10,758 bases of DNA from Pseudomonadota bacterium (GCA_023428035.1 JAEYZO010000698.1:1-10758), one strand, 5' to 3'. Positions 1-5,366 are shown, numbered from the stretch's first letter. Notes: a model not told the origin generated them from the sequence alone. Program-made: numbers and translations.

Positions 1-1
1 C

Positions 2-175
2 ATCTCTCGTGGCGACGGGAGCGCCCTCGTCCGCGAAGTCCATCGCGCGCGAGGAGCGGGCGTCGCGGCTTCGATGTCCATCGTGGACGCGGTCCGCGAG
101 AACCTCATCCAGCGCGTGTCCCTACAGCCATCAAGAGGCGTCGTCGTCGAAGTAGTCCCGATCCACTTCGGGTAG
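2..175 (+). CDS. C-terminal end of an unidentified protein, running in from the left edge
   Basis: Plus-strand frame 2 is open from the window edge to a TAG at 173-175. Its codons mostly end in G or C up to about position 130, and the translation looks protein-like (an amphipathic stretch VDAVRENLIQRVSLQP near residues 28-43). The last 45 bases overlap the 3' end of the convergent mrr gene, which leaves doubt about whether this frame is really used to its stop. Another plus frame and a minus frame are also open here, so the call rests on codon bias alone. No family is recognised. Confidence 0.3.
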   Translation: MSRGDGSALVREVHRARGAGVAASMSIVDAVRENLIQRVSLQPSRGVVVEVVPIHFG

Positions 176-1033
176 GTAGACGACCTTCCGCGCGACACCT
201 ACCTCGTGCTCGATCATCATTCGCGCAAGCTCCACGCCGTCTACGATGACGATGCTCTTCGACGCCTTCGCTGCGGTCCGCTCCGCCTCCTTCGTGACGC
301 GGCCCGTGGTCATCAGCACGCCCTTCGCCGCGTGTCGTGTGTCGAGGGCGCCGATGAAGTCACGCACGACCTCGGGACCGAGAGGTTGTCTCCACCGCTT
401 CGCCTGGATGCACACTCGCTCCAGCCCGAGCCGGTCGAGCGAGATCTCGCCGTCGATGCCGCCGTCACCCGCGCCGCCCGTGTGGCGCAGGTCCTGGCGC
501 CGCGCGCCGTAGCCCATGCGGTGGAGTACGTCGAGCACGATCCTCTCGAAGCGTTCCGTGGGTGCGTCGAGCACCATCGCGAGCAGGTCTGAGGCGACCA
601 CCTCGGTGATCTCCCGCACAGCGACTTCCACACGCTCGCGTGCGCTCTTGCCGTCGCTCTCCGCCGGAGCCAGAGAATTCGAGGCCGAGCCCACAGCTAC
701 CGGGCGCTCTTCGGCCGCGATCCTCGCGATGTCGGACTCGGAGAGGCGCTTCGATCGCTTGGCCAACGCGACTCCCTCAGGCGTGAGCTTCCAGTAGCCG
801 CGTCGCACGCTCGTCGAGTAACCAGCGCGCTTCAAGCGGTCGTGCGCCCACCCGATGCGACTCTTGTAGACGGGGTACGCGCCGCTCGGAAGCAGTTCTT
901 CGCGCTCCCGCTCTGTGATCCCGAGGTCGTCGGCGACGGCCGACTGGATCTCTGCGACAGGCGCACCGTCGGGCCGACGCGCGAGGTGACGCAGCACGGG
1001 CTCGATGCACCGGTCGAAGGTGGGAATGCTCAT
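131..1033 (-). CDS. mrr: Mrr restriction endonuclease (type IV, modified-DNA specific)
   Basis: Full-length Mrr homologue of 300 residues. The N-terminal winged-helix DNA-recognition domain (about 1-95) opens with MSIPTFDRCIEPVLRHLA and contains IGWAHDRLKRAG, closely matching the E. coli Mrr N-terminus as I remember it. The C-terminal PD-(D/E)xK-type nuclease domain (about 155-282) has helix FERIVLDVLHRMGYG, the acidic motif GDGGIDG (D190, D194) and the QAK motif (Q210-K212), followed by GVLMTTG and TKEAE, typical of the Mrr catalytic family. Mrr enzymes cut DNA carrying foreign methylation patterns in the cytoplasm. The ATG at 1033 is preferred over an in-frame GTG at 1057: it aligns with the family start and has GGAAAGGG about 10 bases upstream. 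All core motifs are intact. It stands alone, with no methyltransferase in view, as expected for a type IV enzyme. It lies downstream of the GIY-YIG gene on the same strand (67-base gap). Confidence 0.93.
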   Translation of the reverse strand: MSIPTFDRCIEPVLRHLARRPDGAPVAEIQSAVADDLGITEREREELLPSGAYPVYKSRIGWAHDRLKRAGYSTSVRRGYWKLTPEGVALAKRSKRLSESDIARIAAEERPVAVGSASNSLAPAESDGKSARERVEVAVREITEVVASDLLAMVLDAPTERFERIVLDVLHRMGYGARRQDLRHTGGAGDGGIDGEISLDRLGLERVCIQAKRWRQPLGPEVVRDFIGALDTRHAAKGVLMTTGRVTKEAERTAAKASKSIVIVDGVELARMMIEHEVGVARKVVYLPEVDRDYFDDDAS

Positions 1034-1100
1034 CGTTTCACAACCCTTTCCGAGCACCGAGGCTGGGCGACCGTATAGACACGCCCCTTTCGAGAGCCCT

Positions 1101-1493
1101 TCAATCCACGAAGTCGAGGTCAGGGATGTTTCGACCGTCCCGGTTGTAGATCACGTTCATTTTCGGTCTCATCAAAATGATCGCATCCCGCTCCCTCGAA
1201 CGAGCATCTTCACCGACGAAAACCACAAACCGCAAGGGCTTCTGGAGATTATCCCACTCAAAAAAGATGCGACGCCCTCCTGGGTGTAGGCCAGGAGCGC
1301 CACAAATCGCGGCCACAGCTTGACCGATCCGCCTGCCCAGGGAGCGACTTGACCCTACATAGACCAGCGCATCCCCAGCGTAGATGCCATATAGCCCTGG
1401 TTCACCATCAAGTGACTGCGGCAACCCTGCCCCGCCAGTGATTTCTTCCCAACTCAGATCGAACGTAGGCGTCACGCCTGAAAGCGCTTCCAC
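1101..1493 (-). CDS. Small stand-alone GIY-YIG family nuclease
   Basis: A 130-residue protein that is essentially one GIY-YIG domain. Visible motifs: GLYGIY (G36-I37-Y38), VYVG as the YIG variant (Y45-V46-G47), the basic helix LGRRI (R54/R55), the catalytic glutamate in RERDAI (E101) and the conserved asparagine in RPKMN (N113). The order and spacing suit an active single-strand-nicking domain. No extra DNA-binding domain is present, so the target is unknown; relatives act in repair, homing, restriction and as mobile-element cargo. The start is uncertain. GTG at 1493 is preceded by a strong AGGAG (1505-1501) at 7-base spacing, whereas the longer TTG at 1541 has no ribosome site. The frame is closed upstream by a stop at 1566-1568. 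Base composition is GC-poor, unlike mrr next door, which suggests separate acquisition. Family call is firm; role is not. Confidence 0.8.
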   Translation of the reverse strand: MEALSGVTPTFDLSWEEITGGAGLPQSLDGEPGLYGIYAGDALVYVGSSRSLGRRIGQAVAAICGAPGLHPGGRRIFFEWDNLQKPLRFVVFVGEDARSRERDAIILMRPKMNVIYNRDGRNIPDLDFVD

Positions 1494-1546
1494 GATGTCT
1501 CTCCTCTTCAATCCTTCAACGTCCGCACGACGTAGCAACAAAGGGA

Positions 1547-2287
1547 TTACCGTCGGCGACCGCGCCTACTCTGGCGCCCTCTGGGACATTGCCAAGTGCG
1601 ATCAACAACCGCAGCTCCATTTCGGAGGCGAGCCAGTGCAGTACATCCTTGGCCATCACTGAAACGCACACCATCGGGATCAGCAGCGAGATACAAAGGT
1701 CCATCGCCAGAGCGTGCCGAGACTCCCTCGTGAAGCAAGTGGAGTCCCCCATCACGCCAAGTCAAAAGCGCATAGCTGTGGGTGAGCAGCGGACCCGTCC
1801 CATCTTCGCTATGAGAACGCAAGTCCACCACCAACATGTTCGCCGTACCAATATGGAATCCGCCCACCCAGGCATAGGTAGTCTGAGTGTAGTCGCCTGC
1901 AACATCGAACGGCGTCCATCCTCTCGTTGAACGCTTTAGAAAGACAAGGTTCCACCGACATTCCTGAGTTCCAGGTGGAGTATCCTCGCAGTGACCATCT
2001 GGTTCGCTAGCCGGGCGGGTCGTGACGAGTTCGTCGTCGAGTCCATCACCATCTATGTCGAAGTACTCGACCTGCCTCACCCGCACGGCGGAACCCAAAG
2101 CTGCCTCCCTTGTTGGACTCATCCGAGGGCGGGAGTCTCCCGAAGTCGCGTCCCAGCCCGAGGAGATTCCAGGCCCCGGCAGGACTTGCGCACTGGCAAC
2201 GGGATATCCACCGAACCCTGCAATCGCTGCAACGCACCATAAACTCACCGGAGCGCGGCGAATTGCTCGTCTTTCAAACGTCTTCAA
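1547..2287 (-). CDS. Secreted protein with an Asp-rich FG-GAP/EF-hand-like loop, function unknown
   Basis: From a TTG at 2287 this gives 246 residues with a convincing signal peptide: basic n-region KTFERRAIRRAP, a hydrophobic core to about residue 30, and an Ala-Ser-Ala cleavage site after A33. A calcium-loop motif follows, FDIDGDGLDDE (D77, D79, D81, D84), of the kind found in FG-GAP/VCBS repeats, then a Cys-containing segment (HCEDTPPGTQEC) and a beta-rich region. The tail QSRRGRRR is basic. The start is chosen because GGAGG lies 4 bases upstream and the TTG overlaps the preceding stop as TTGA, a coupled arrangement. An ATG at 2362 would put 25 extra residues ahead of the signal. An exported protein is expected; no enzyme signature is visible. 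The low GC differs from most of the window. The gene ends 53 bases before the GIY-YIG start on the same strand, but a functional link is doubtful. Confidence 0.7.
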   Translation of the reverse strand: MKTFERRAIRRAPVSLWCVAAIAGFGGYPVASAQVLPGPGISSGWDATSGDSRPRMSPTREAALGSAVRVRQVEYFDIDGDGLDDELVTTRPASEPDGHCEDTPPGTQECRWNLVFLKRSTRGWTPFDVAGDYTQTTYAWVGGFHIGTANMLVVDLRSHSEDGTGPLLTHSYALLTWRDGGLHLLHEGVSARSGDGPLYLAADPDGVRFSDGQGCTALARLRNGAAVVDRTWQCPRGRQSRRGRRR

Positions 2288-2637
2288 AGTGCCTCCACTC
2301 GGTTTGGCGCTGATACTGTCCGCCCCGGAATAGTCGTCTTTCCCGTCGCTGCATGTGTGCATTGTATCCCCGTGTACATCCTGGCTCGGCTATCAATCCA
2401 AGCAACCAGTACATGTCCGTCAGCAGCGCTCTCGACGGCCTTCGCGCCTCTACCACATCGTGAAGCAGGCAGATACTGAAACCGTGGGCATCTGGTCGAT
2501 TCGCCTTCACATGAGCCGCCCGCGGTCGTTGGGGAAGTTCCCGTACAGAGTTGCTCCGGCGCCGAACTCTCGGGATCGTTCGAGTCTTGCCAGACCGCGA
2601 GTGGCACCGCCGCCCCGGACGCAAAACACAATTTGTT
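2284..2637 (-). pseudogene. 5'-truncated gene for a Cys-rich secreted-type protein
   Basis: The open frame runs from just after a stop at 2638-2640 to a TGA at 2284-2286. The translation looks like the C-terminal part of a real exported protein: a strand motif VPLAVWQDSN near the start, a Cys-rich middle (LCTGTSP, GGSCEGESTRCP, SRCG) and a second strand motif GHVLVAWIDSRA near residues 71-82. The two WQDS/WIDS strands resemble repeated propeller-like strands. The only start near the 5' end is a TTG at 2631 with no ribosome site and no signal peptide. The frame is cut exactly where base composition switches from GC-poor to GC-rich, so I read it as the remnant of a larger gene whose 5' end was lost. 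Its stop overlaps the start of the downstream secreted-protein gene (TTGA), indicating that the two once formed an operon. It could instead be a short intact gene. Confidence 0.45.
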
Positions 2638-2659
2638 TCAGTACGTTGCAACTGTTTCA
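2634..2659. repeat. Direct repeat TGTTTCA flanking the palindrome GTTGCAAC
   Basis: TGTTTCA occurs at 2634-2640 and again at 2653-2659, 19 bases apart start to start. Between them lies the perfect 8-base palindrome GTTGCAAC (2645-2652). The cluster sits upstream of the plus-strand gene at 2711 and at the broken end of the minus-strand remnant. It could be a regulator-binding site about two helical turns long, or a trace of the rearrangement that cut the upstream gene. Short repeats of this size can also arise by chance. Confidence 0.35.
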
Positions 2660-2710
2660 CCGTGTAAAGGCAGCACCGGGTCGTCGCTGGGTCCGACCTA
2701 CCCTTCGTTC

Positions 2711-3169
2711 ATGCCGTCGAATCTCGCCGAGATTGATCCCCCGCAGCCCTCCACGGAGCCCGCGCTGGCGCCCCTCAAGCTCAACTGGCTCGAACGGCGA
2801 GCGTTTCACTTCGACGGCGCCGAGGACGACCCAGCCATGGCCCGCGGCGACACGCTCGTCGAGGTGACCGCTCGCGCGCTCGCGGGGACGGACCGCGAGG
2901 AAGTCCGCCTGCGGATGACCGCGAAGGCCCTCGCTGTCTCGCGGGCGAAGCTCCTCGCGTTCGAGATGCACCTCGACCAGTGCTACGGCCGCGGCAAGGA
3001 CGCCGAGATCCGGCGGGCGTTGAAGATGGTGGAGGCCGCGCGGCGGTACTTCCTCGCGCTCCTCGCCGAGCATCGCCACGCCTGCGAGGGTGGCCGACGC
3101 GCGCCCGTGAAGATCACCGTCGGGCAGGCCGGCGCAGTGAACGTGATGGCCGTCGGCGGGGAGCGGTGA
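2711..3169 (+). CDS. Helical hypothetical protein, phage/ICE-like
   Basis: A 152-residue protein of unknown function. After a Pro-rich, probably disordered start (MPSNLAEIDPPQPS) the region from about residue 55 to 130 is Ala/Arg/Leu/Glu-rich and predicted helical, holding one Cys. It ends in a short Gly/Val/Asn strand, VGQAGAVNVMAVG. Helical bodies closing on such 'VNV' tails recur in small proteins of phages and integrative elements as far as I know them, but I cannot name the family. The ATG at 2711 is chosen because codon bias and GC content become coding-like there; an in-frame TTG at 2633 would add a GC-poor, unlikely leader. No clear ribosome site is seen. The stop overlaps the next start as TGATG (3167-3171), so the two genes are translated together. 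A small-terminase-like or DNA-packaging role is conceivable but unsupported. Confidence 0.7.
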   Translation: MPSNLAEIDPPQPSTEPALAPLKLNWLERRAFHFDGAEDDPAMARGDTLVEVTARALAGTDREEVRLRMTAKALAVSRAKLLAFEMHLDQCYGRGKDAEIRRALKMVEAARRYFLALLAEHRHACEGGRRAPVKITVGQAGAVNVMAVGGER

Positions 3170-3528
3170 TGCCCGCGCGAGAGGACACCCCGCGAGTGTC
3201 GATCGCGACCCTGCGCGCGCGGTTCAAGCCCGCGGCCTACCGCAGCCTCGCGTCCGTGCAGCTCGAACACGGCGGCGTCGCCAGCGAGGTCGCCATCACG
3301 ACGATCCCCGCGCACGGGAGCGTGAAGGCGCCACAGCGGCGGATGGTGTGCCCGCGGTGCGCGAGGGCGGTGCTGGTGTTGGGGGTCGTCGAGGGCTCGG
3401 GGTGGGTCTGCGCGGGGTGTGGTCGGTGGCGGAGTCGGGATCGCTCTCGGCGGGTCGTCGCAGCGCTCAGCGCGTCGTCGGCCGAAGCGGCACCAGCATG
3501 TGGTTCTGCCAGTGGTTCGAGAGGATGA
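3169..3528 (+). CDS. Small zinc-ribbon protein
   Basis: Predicted 119 residues. The centre has two CxxC knuckles, MVCPRCAR (about residues 59-66) and VCAGCGRW (about 79-86), with 14 residues between the paired cysteines: a plain four-Cys zinc ribbon. It is flanked by basic stretches (VKAPQRR before; RWRSRDRSRR after) that suit nucleic-acid binding. Small ribbon proteins of this type are frequent in phages and integrative elements, which agrees with the position next to the helical gene to which it is coupled by a TGATG overlap. The C-terminal 20 residues are Ala/Ser/Gly-rich and low in complexity. They overlap by 62 bases, tail to tail, the convergent minus-strand gene ending at 3467, so this tail may be unstructured or the true reading may be shorter. 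Function is otherwise unknown. Confidence 0.65.
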   Translation: MPAREDTPRVSIATLRARFKPAAYRSLASVQLEHGGVASEVAITTIPAHGSVKAPQRRMVCPRCARAVLVLGVVEGSGWVCAGCGRWRSRDRSRRVVAALSASSAEAAPACGSASGSRG

Positions 3529-3853
3529 CGAGGTGGAGCATCCCTTCCGGAGCTGCCTCGGTCACCTTCGGCGCGAGGAGGTTCATGCCGGGGACCTTCG
3601 ACGCGTAGCCCCTGGGGAACGCGCCGATACGCACGCGACGTCGCCCATCGCCGCCCTCGTGGTCGAGGGCGATGGCGAGGAAGTAGTTGCTTGCGGTCCT
3701 CGGCTTTCGTCGGCGCAGCTCTCGCACCGCGCGGTCGATGCGAGGGCCGTGTCGCTTCAACAGGCCGGCGACGTCGTCGGGCGAGCCGGGGAGCTCGTAG
3801 TCCATGAGGACGTGAAGGAGAGGCTTGTCTTGGGGAGCTGTCTCGATCGTCAT
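3467..3853 (-). CDS. Hypothetical protein, 128 residues
   Basis: Unrecognised soluble protein with consistent GC-rich codon use. No signal peptide or membrane segment. The N-terminal half (PLLHVLMDYELPGSP, then GLLKRHGPRIDRAVRELRRRKP) suggests a strand followed by a basic helix; the C-terminal half is mixed strand (SNYFLAIALDHEGG, RRVRIGAFPRG, GMLHLVILSNHW). The ATG at 3853 is chosen over longer in-frame starts up to 4015 because those would run into the 290-residue gene. No Shine-Dalgarno is visible. Instead the ATG lies in the 5-base loop between TCGATC and GATCGA (3843-3859), a possible small hairpin. It follows the 290-residue gene on the same strand after a 65-base gap, so co-transcription is likely. 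Its 3' end overlaps the convergent zinc-ribbon gene by 62 bases. No function can be proposed. Confidence 0.6.
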   Translation of the reverse strand: MTIETAPQDKPLLHVLMDYELPGSPDDVAGLLKRHGPRIDRAVRELRRRKPRTASNYFLAIALDHEGGDGRRRVRIGAFPRGYASKVPGMNLLAPKVTEAAPEGMLHLVILSNHWQNHMLVPLRPTTR

Positions 3854-3878
3854 GATCGAAGCGTAGGTCGCCCGATCC

Positions 3879-3909
3879 CGACGCAGACGCGGGAGGAGGT
3901 ACTGCGTCG
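3879..3909 (-). other. Inverted repeat between two minus-strand genes
   Basis: Perfect 8-base arms, CGACGCAG (3879-3886) and CTGCGTCG (3902-3909), are separated by 15 bases. They fall in the 65-base gap between the stop of the 290-residue gene and the start of the 128-residue gene. In the minus-strand transcript this could form a hairpin that trims or attenuates expression of the second gene. No T-run follows, so it is not a standard intrinsic terminator. Confidence 0.3.
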
Positions 3910-3918
3910 CGGAACTCG

Positions 3919-4791
3919 CTACCCCCCAGCGGGAGCAGGTCGATCCAACTCGCACCCCTCGTCGCGGCGCACGATCGCGGTGAGCGCCTTCAAGTCCGCG
4001 CCCCGGAGCGTCCACATCACCGACTCGTTGCGCCGGTCGCGAAGCCGCTCACTCCCGGGGAGCGTCGCCCCGTCGCGGTACGCATCTACTCGGTGCGCGT
4101 CGATGATCGTGCCCTTCTGATCTGCCCGTAGCGCCACCCCCGTCTTGAGGAGCGCGGTCTGCGCACGCTTCGCCTGACGCACGACCTCAACGCACGCGAC
4201 GCGAACGAGGCCGTCAGCATCGGGCGCGATCGACGCACGGCCGTAGCAGAAGTCGTCGAACGTCTGCGCCGCAAGCGCCGTGAAATGACCTGGACGCGCG
4301 CGGCGGTAGTAGCGGGCTTCGGTGAGGAGCAACCGAAGGTCGGCGTCCAAGGTCACCCCGCGGTTCGAGGTGGTGCGGTCGTGCTCGACCAGCTCCCGCA
4401 CCACGGCCCCTACCACCGCCTCGACGTCGGCCTCTTCATCGGGCCCGTCGAGCGCTGACTCGACGCGGGGGAAGGCGCTCCGCATGATCGCGTGTCGCAT
4501 CCACTCCCCCGTGTCGCATTCGGGGTACGGGTCCACGTCGAGCGCAAACTCGGCGACCTTCGCCACATCCGCGACGACCACGTCGGCCGGCTCGATACGG
4601 CCCGTCGTGCTCTTGCGGACCTTGTACTTCGCGGGGAGCGAGAAGTTGATCCACAGGGGGCCTCGGTAGATCTCCCAGGTGCAGGCACCGGGGTCGCCGA
4701 CCTCGTCGATCACGTCGATCAGGTGCTCCTCGGAGCTCGCCCGGATGAGCGACGCCTCCAACCCAGGCCATCGCACAAGGTAGAGCGGCAT
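3919..4791 (-). CDS. Hypothetical protein, 290 residues, island-associated
   Basis: A 290-residue soluble protein I cannot assign to a named family. The N-terminal 55 or so residues form what looks like a small alpha/beta domain: MPLYLVRWPGLEASLIRA, a helix SEEHLIDVIDEV, then CTWEIYRGPLWINFSLPA. The middle is acidic and helical (DEEADVEAVVGAVVRELVEHD), and the C-terminal half is a string of Ala/Arg-rich helices (LLLTEARYYRRARPGHF, VACVEVVRQAKRAQTALL). No signal peptide or membrane segment. The ATG at 4791 begins the conserved-looking strand; the only purine-rich GGAGG lies about 16 bases upstream, too far for a good ribosome site. It lies between the 51-residue and 128-residue genes in a same-strand run that leads away from the tRNA remnant. 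The gene is certainly coding by codon bias; the function is unknown. Confidence 0.75.
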   Translation of the reverse strand: MPLYLVRWPGLEASLIRASSEEHLIDVIDEVGDPGACTWEIYRGPLWINFSLPAKYKVRKSTTGRIEPADVVVADVAKVAEFALDVDPYPECDTGEWMRHAIMRSAFPRVESALDGPDEEADVEAVVGAVVRELVEHDRTTSNRGVTLDADLRLLLTEARYYRRARPGHFTALAAQTFDDFCYGRASIAPDADGLVRVACVEVVRQAKRAQTALLKTGVALRADQKGTIIDAHRVDAYRDGATLPGSERLRDRRNESVMWTLRGADLKALTAIVRRDEGCELDRPAPAGG

Positions 4792-4831
4792 GGTGTCGGG
4801 AGCGTAGCCTCCCCCTCACCCAGGGCGCGAG

Positions 4832-4987
4832 TCACCCTCGGCCTGAAGGCGGGGTCGCCCCGGCGATTTGGGTCAGGGCTGCCACCGCGACCCGCACCAT
4901 CTCGCGGCCACCATGCACAGCGCCGTCGGCCACGGCCTGGGTCAGCGCGGCGACAAGGGCGCTAAGCGGATCGGCCCAGGGAGGCAC
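4832..4987 (-). CDS. Small hypothetical protein, 51 residues
   Basis: A short frame from GTG 4987 to TGA 4832 with mostly G/C third positions. The translation looks like two Ala-rich amphipathic helices (DPLSALVAALTQAVADG and REMVRVAVAALTQIAG) and a short Pro/Gly tail. There is no detectable ribosome site, and a small hairpin (GGGCG, loop GTTA, CGCCC at 4991-5004) directly precedes the start. It lies between two other same-strand genes with gaps of 40 and 33 bases, so it would be part of one transcript. No family is recognised. It could be a remnant of a longer gene or a spurious frame, but codon bias and the regular helix pattern favour a translated peptide. Confidence 0.42.
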   Translation of the reverse strand: MPPWADPLSALVAALTQAVADGAVHGGREMVRVAVAALTQIAGATPPSGRG

Positions 4988-5020
4988 TAGGGGCGGTTAC
5001 GCCCGGCCCCCCCAACCTTC

Positions 5021-5272
5021 TCAGGCACGTCCAGGGCGCCCGCCCGAACCCTCACCCGCCCCGAGGCCCGCTCTCACCCCCTCTACCGCCAGGATGGCTC
5101 CCGCCAACTCGATGGCGCGGCGCCAGCGGTGCTCACCCCCGGCGGAGACGGCGAGCGCCAGCCGGACGAGGTCGTCGTCGAGCACCACTGCCGCGAGTTC
5201 GTCGGCCAGCTCGTCGGGCGCCTCCCCCTGGGCGACCGCCGCCAAAAACGCCCTCGCTTTTCCGTAGGCCAC
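5021..5272 (-). CDS. Small hypothetical protein at the island edge, 83 residues
   Basis: Frame from GTG 5272 to TGA 5021 with strong GC3 bias. The sequence is helix-rich: ARAFLAAVAQGEAPDELADE, then LDDDLVRLALAVSAGG and RWRRAIELAGAILAVEG, ending in a Gly-rich tail. The acidic/aliphatic pattern suggests a small all-helical soluble protein. The same frame stays open upstream across the tRNA remnant to 5746, but that part is antisense to the tRNA fragment and to the glutathione S-transferase gene and is discounted. The GTG lies only about 50 bases inside the island end, so this is the outermost gene of the minus-strand run. Such edge genes sometimes encode small element-control proteins, but nothing in this sequence (no helix-turn-helix, no zinc site) confirms that. 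Confidence 0.5.
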   Translation of the reverse strand: MAYGKARAFLAAVAQGEAPDELADELAAVVLDDDLVRLALAVSAGGEHRWRRAIELAGAILAVEGVRAGLGAGEGSGGRPGRA

Positions 5273-5322
5273 GCCAAGGCCATTTGGGCTCCAACCTTGC
5301 GAAACTTCACCAGTCTCGTTAC

Positions 5323-5366
5323 GCTTCCCAAGCTGAACGTCGCCGGTTCGATCCCGGTCGCCCGCT
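5323..5366 (+). other. Attachment-site remnant: 3' fragment of tRNA-Gly(CCC)
   Basis: The fragment contains in tRNA order: anticodon loop TTCCCAA (5325-5331, anticodon CCC), 3' anticodon stem GCTGA (5332-5336), 5-base variable region (5337-5341), T stem GCCGG and CCGGT (5342-5346, 5354-5358; one G-T pair) around the T loop TTCGATC, the 3' acceptor strand CGCCCGC (5359-5365) and discriminator T (5366). The matching 5' acceptor GCGGGCG, D arm and 5' anticodon stem are absent: the bases before 5323 do not pair. It is therefore not a functional tRNA. Identity starting at the anticodon loop and running to the tRNA 3' end is the usual footprint of a tyrosine-recombinase attachment site, so this marks the distal end of an element lying to the left. 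Confidence 0.82.

Larger units (their letters stand above)
1..5366. mobile_element. Right end of a tRNA-Gly-anchored genomic island (inferred extent)
   Basis: Everything left of the tRNA-Gly(CCC) fragment at 5323-5366 is interpreted as one integrated element whose left end lies outside the window. Support: a tRNA 3' fragment without its 5' half sits exactly where gene content changes from restriction/nuclease, phage-like and unrecognised genes (left) to ordinary housekeeping and envelope genes (right). Composition is also patchy on the left, with a GC-poor stretch at about 1100-2690, and uniformly very GC-rich on the right. No integrase, transposase or transfer gene is visible in the window, so the class of element (phage remnant, ICE, IME) cannot be decided. 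The left boundary is simply the window edge. Confidence 0.5.

Noticed and set aside
1034..1100. Possible promoter for mrr, TTGAAG then TGTCTA at 17-base spacing in the minus strand
   Set aside because: The -10 match is poor (about half the consensus) and equal matches are expected by chance.
1384..2333. Several plus-strand frames of 80-115 codons opposite the GIY-YIG and secreted-protein genes
   Set aside because: They lack codon bias, ribosome sites and motifs, while the minus-strand frames show recognisable domains.
4360..4380. A GGTTCGAGG string resembling a tRNA T loop
   Set aside because: It lies inside the 290-residue gene, with no flanking stem or acceptor sequence.
4990..5006. Terminator-like hairpin GGGCG-GTTA-CGCCC
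   Set aside because: Only five base pairs and no T-run on either strand; mentioned under the 51-residue gene but not called.
5281..5366. A complete tRNA gene
   Set aside because: No GCGGGCG 5' acceptor strand, D arm or pairing 5' anticodon stem precedes the fragment.
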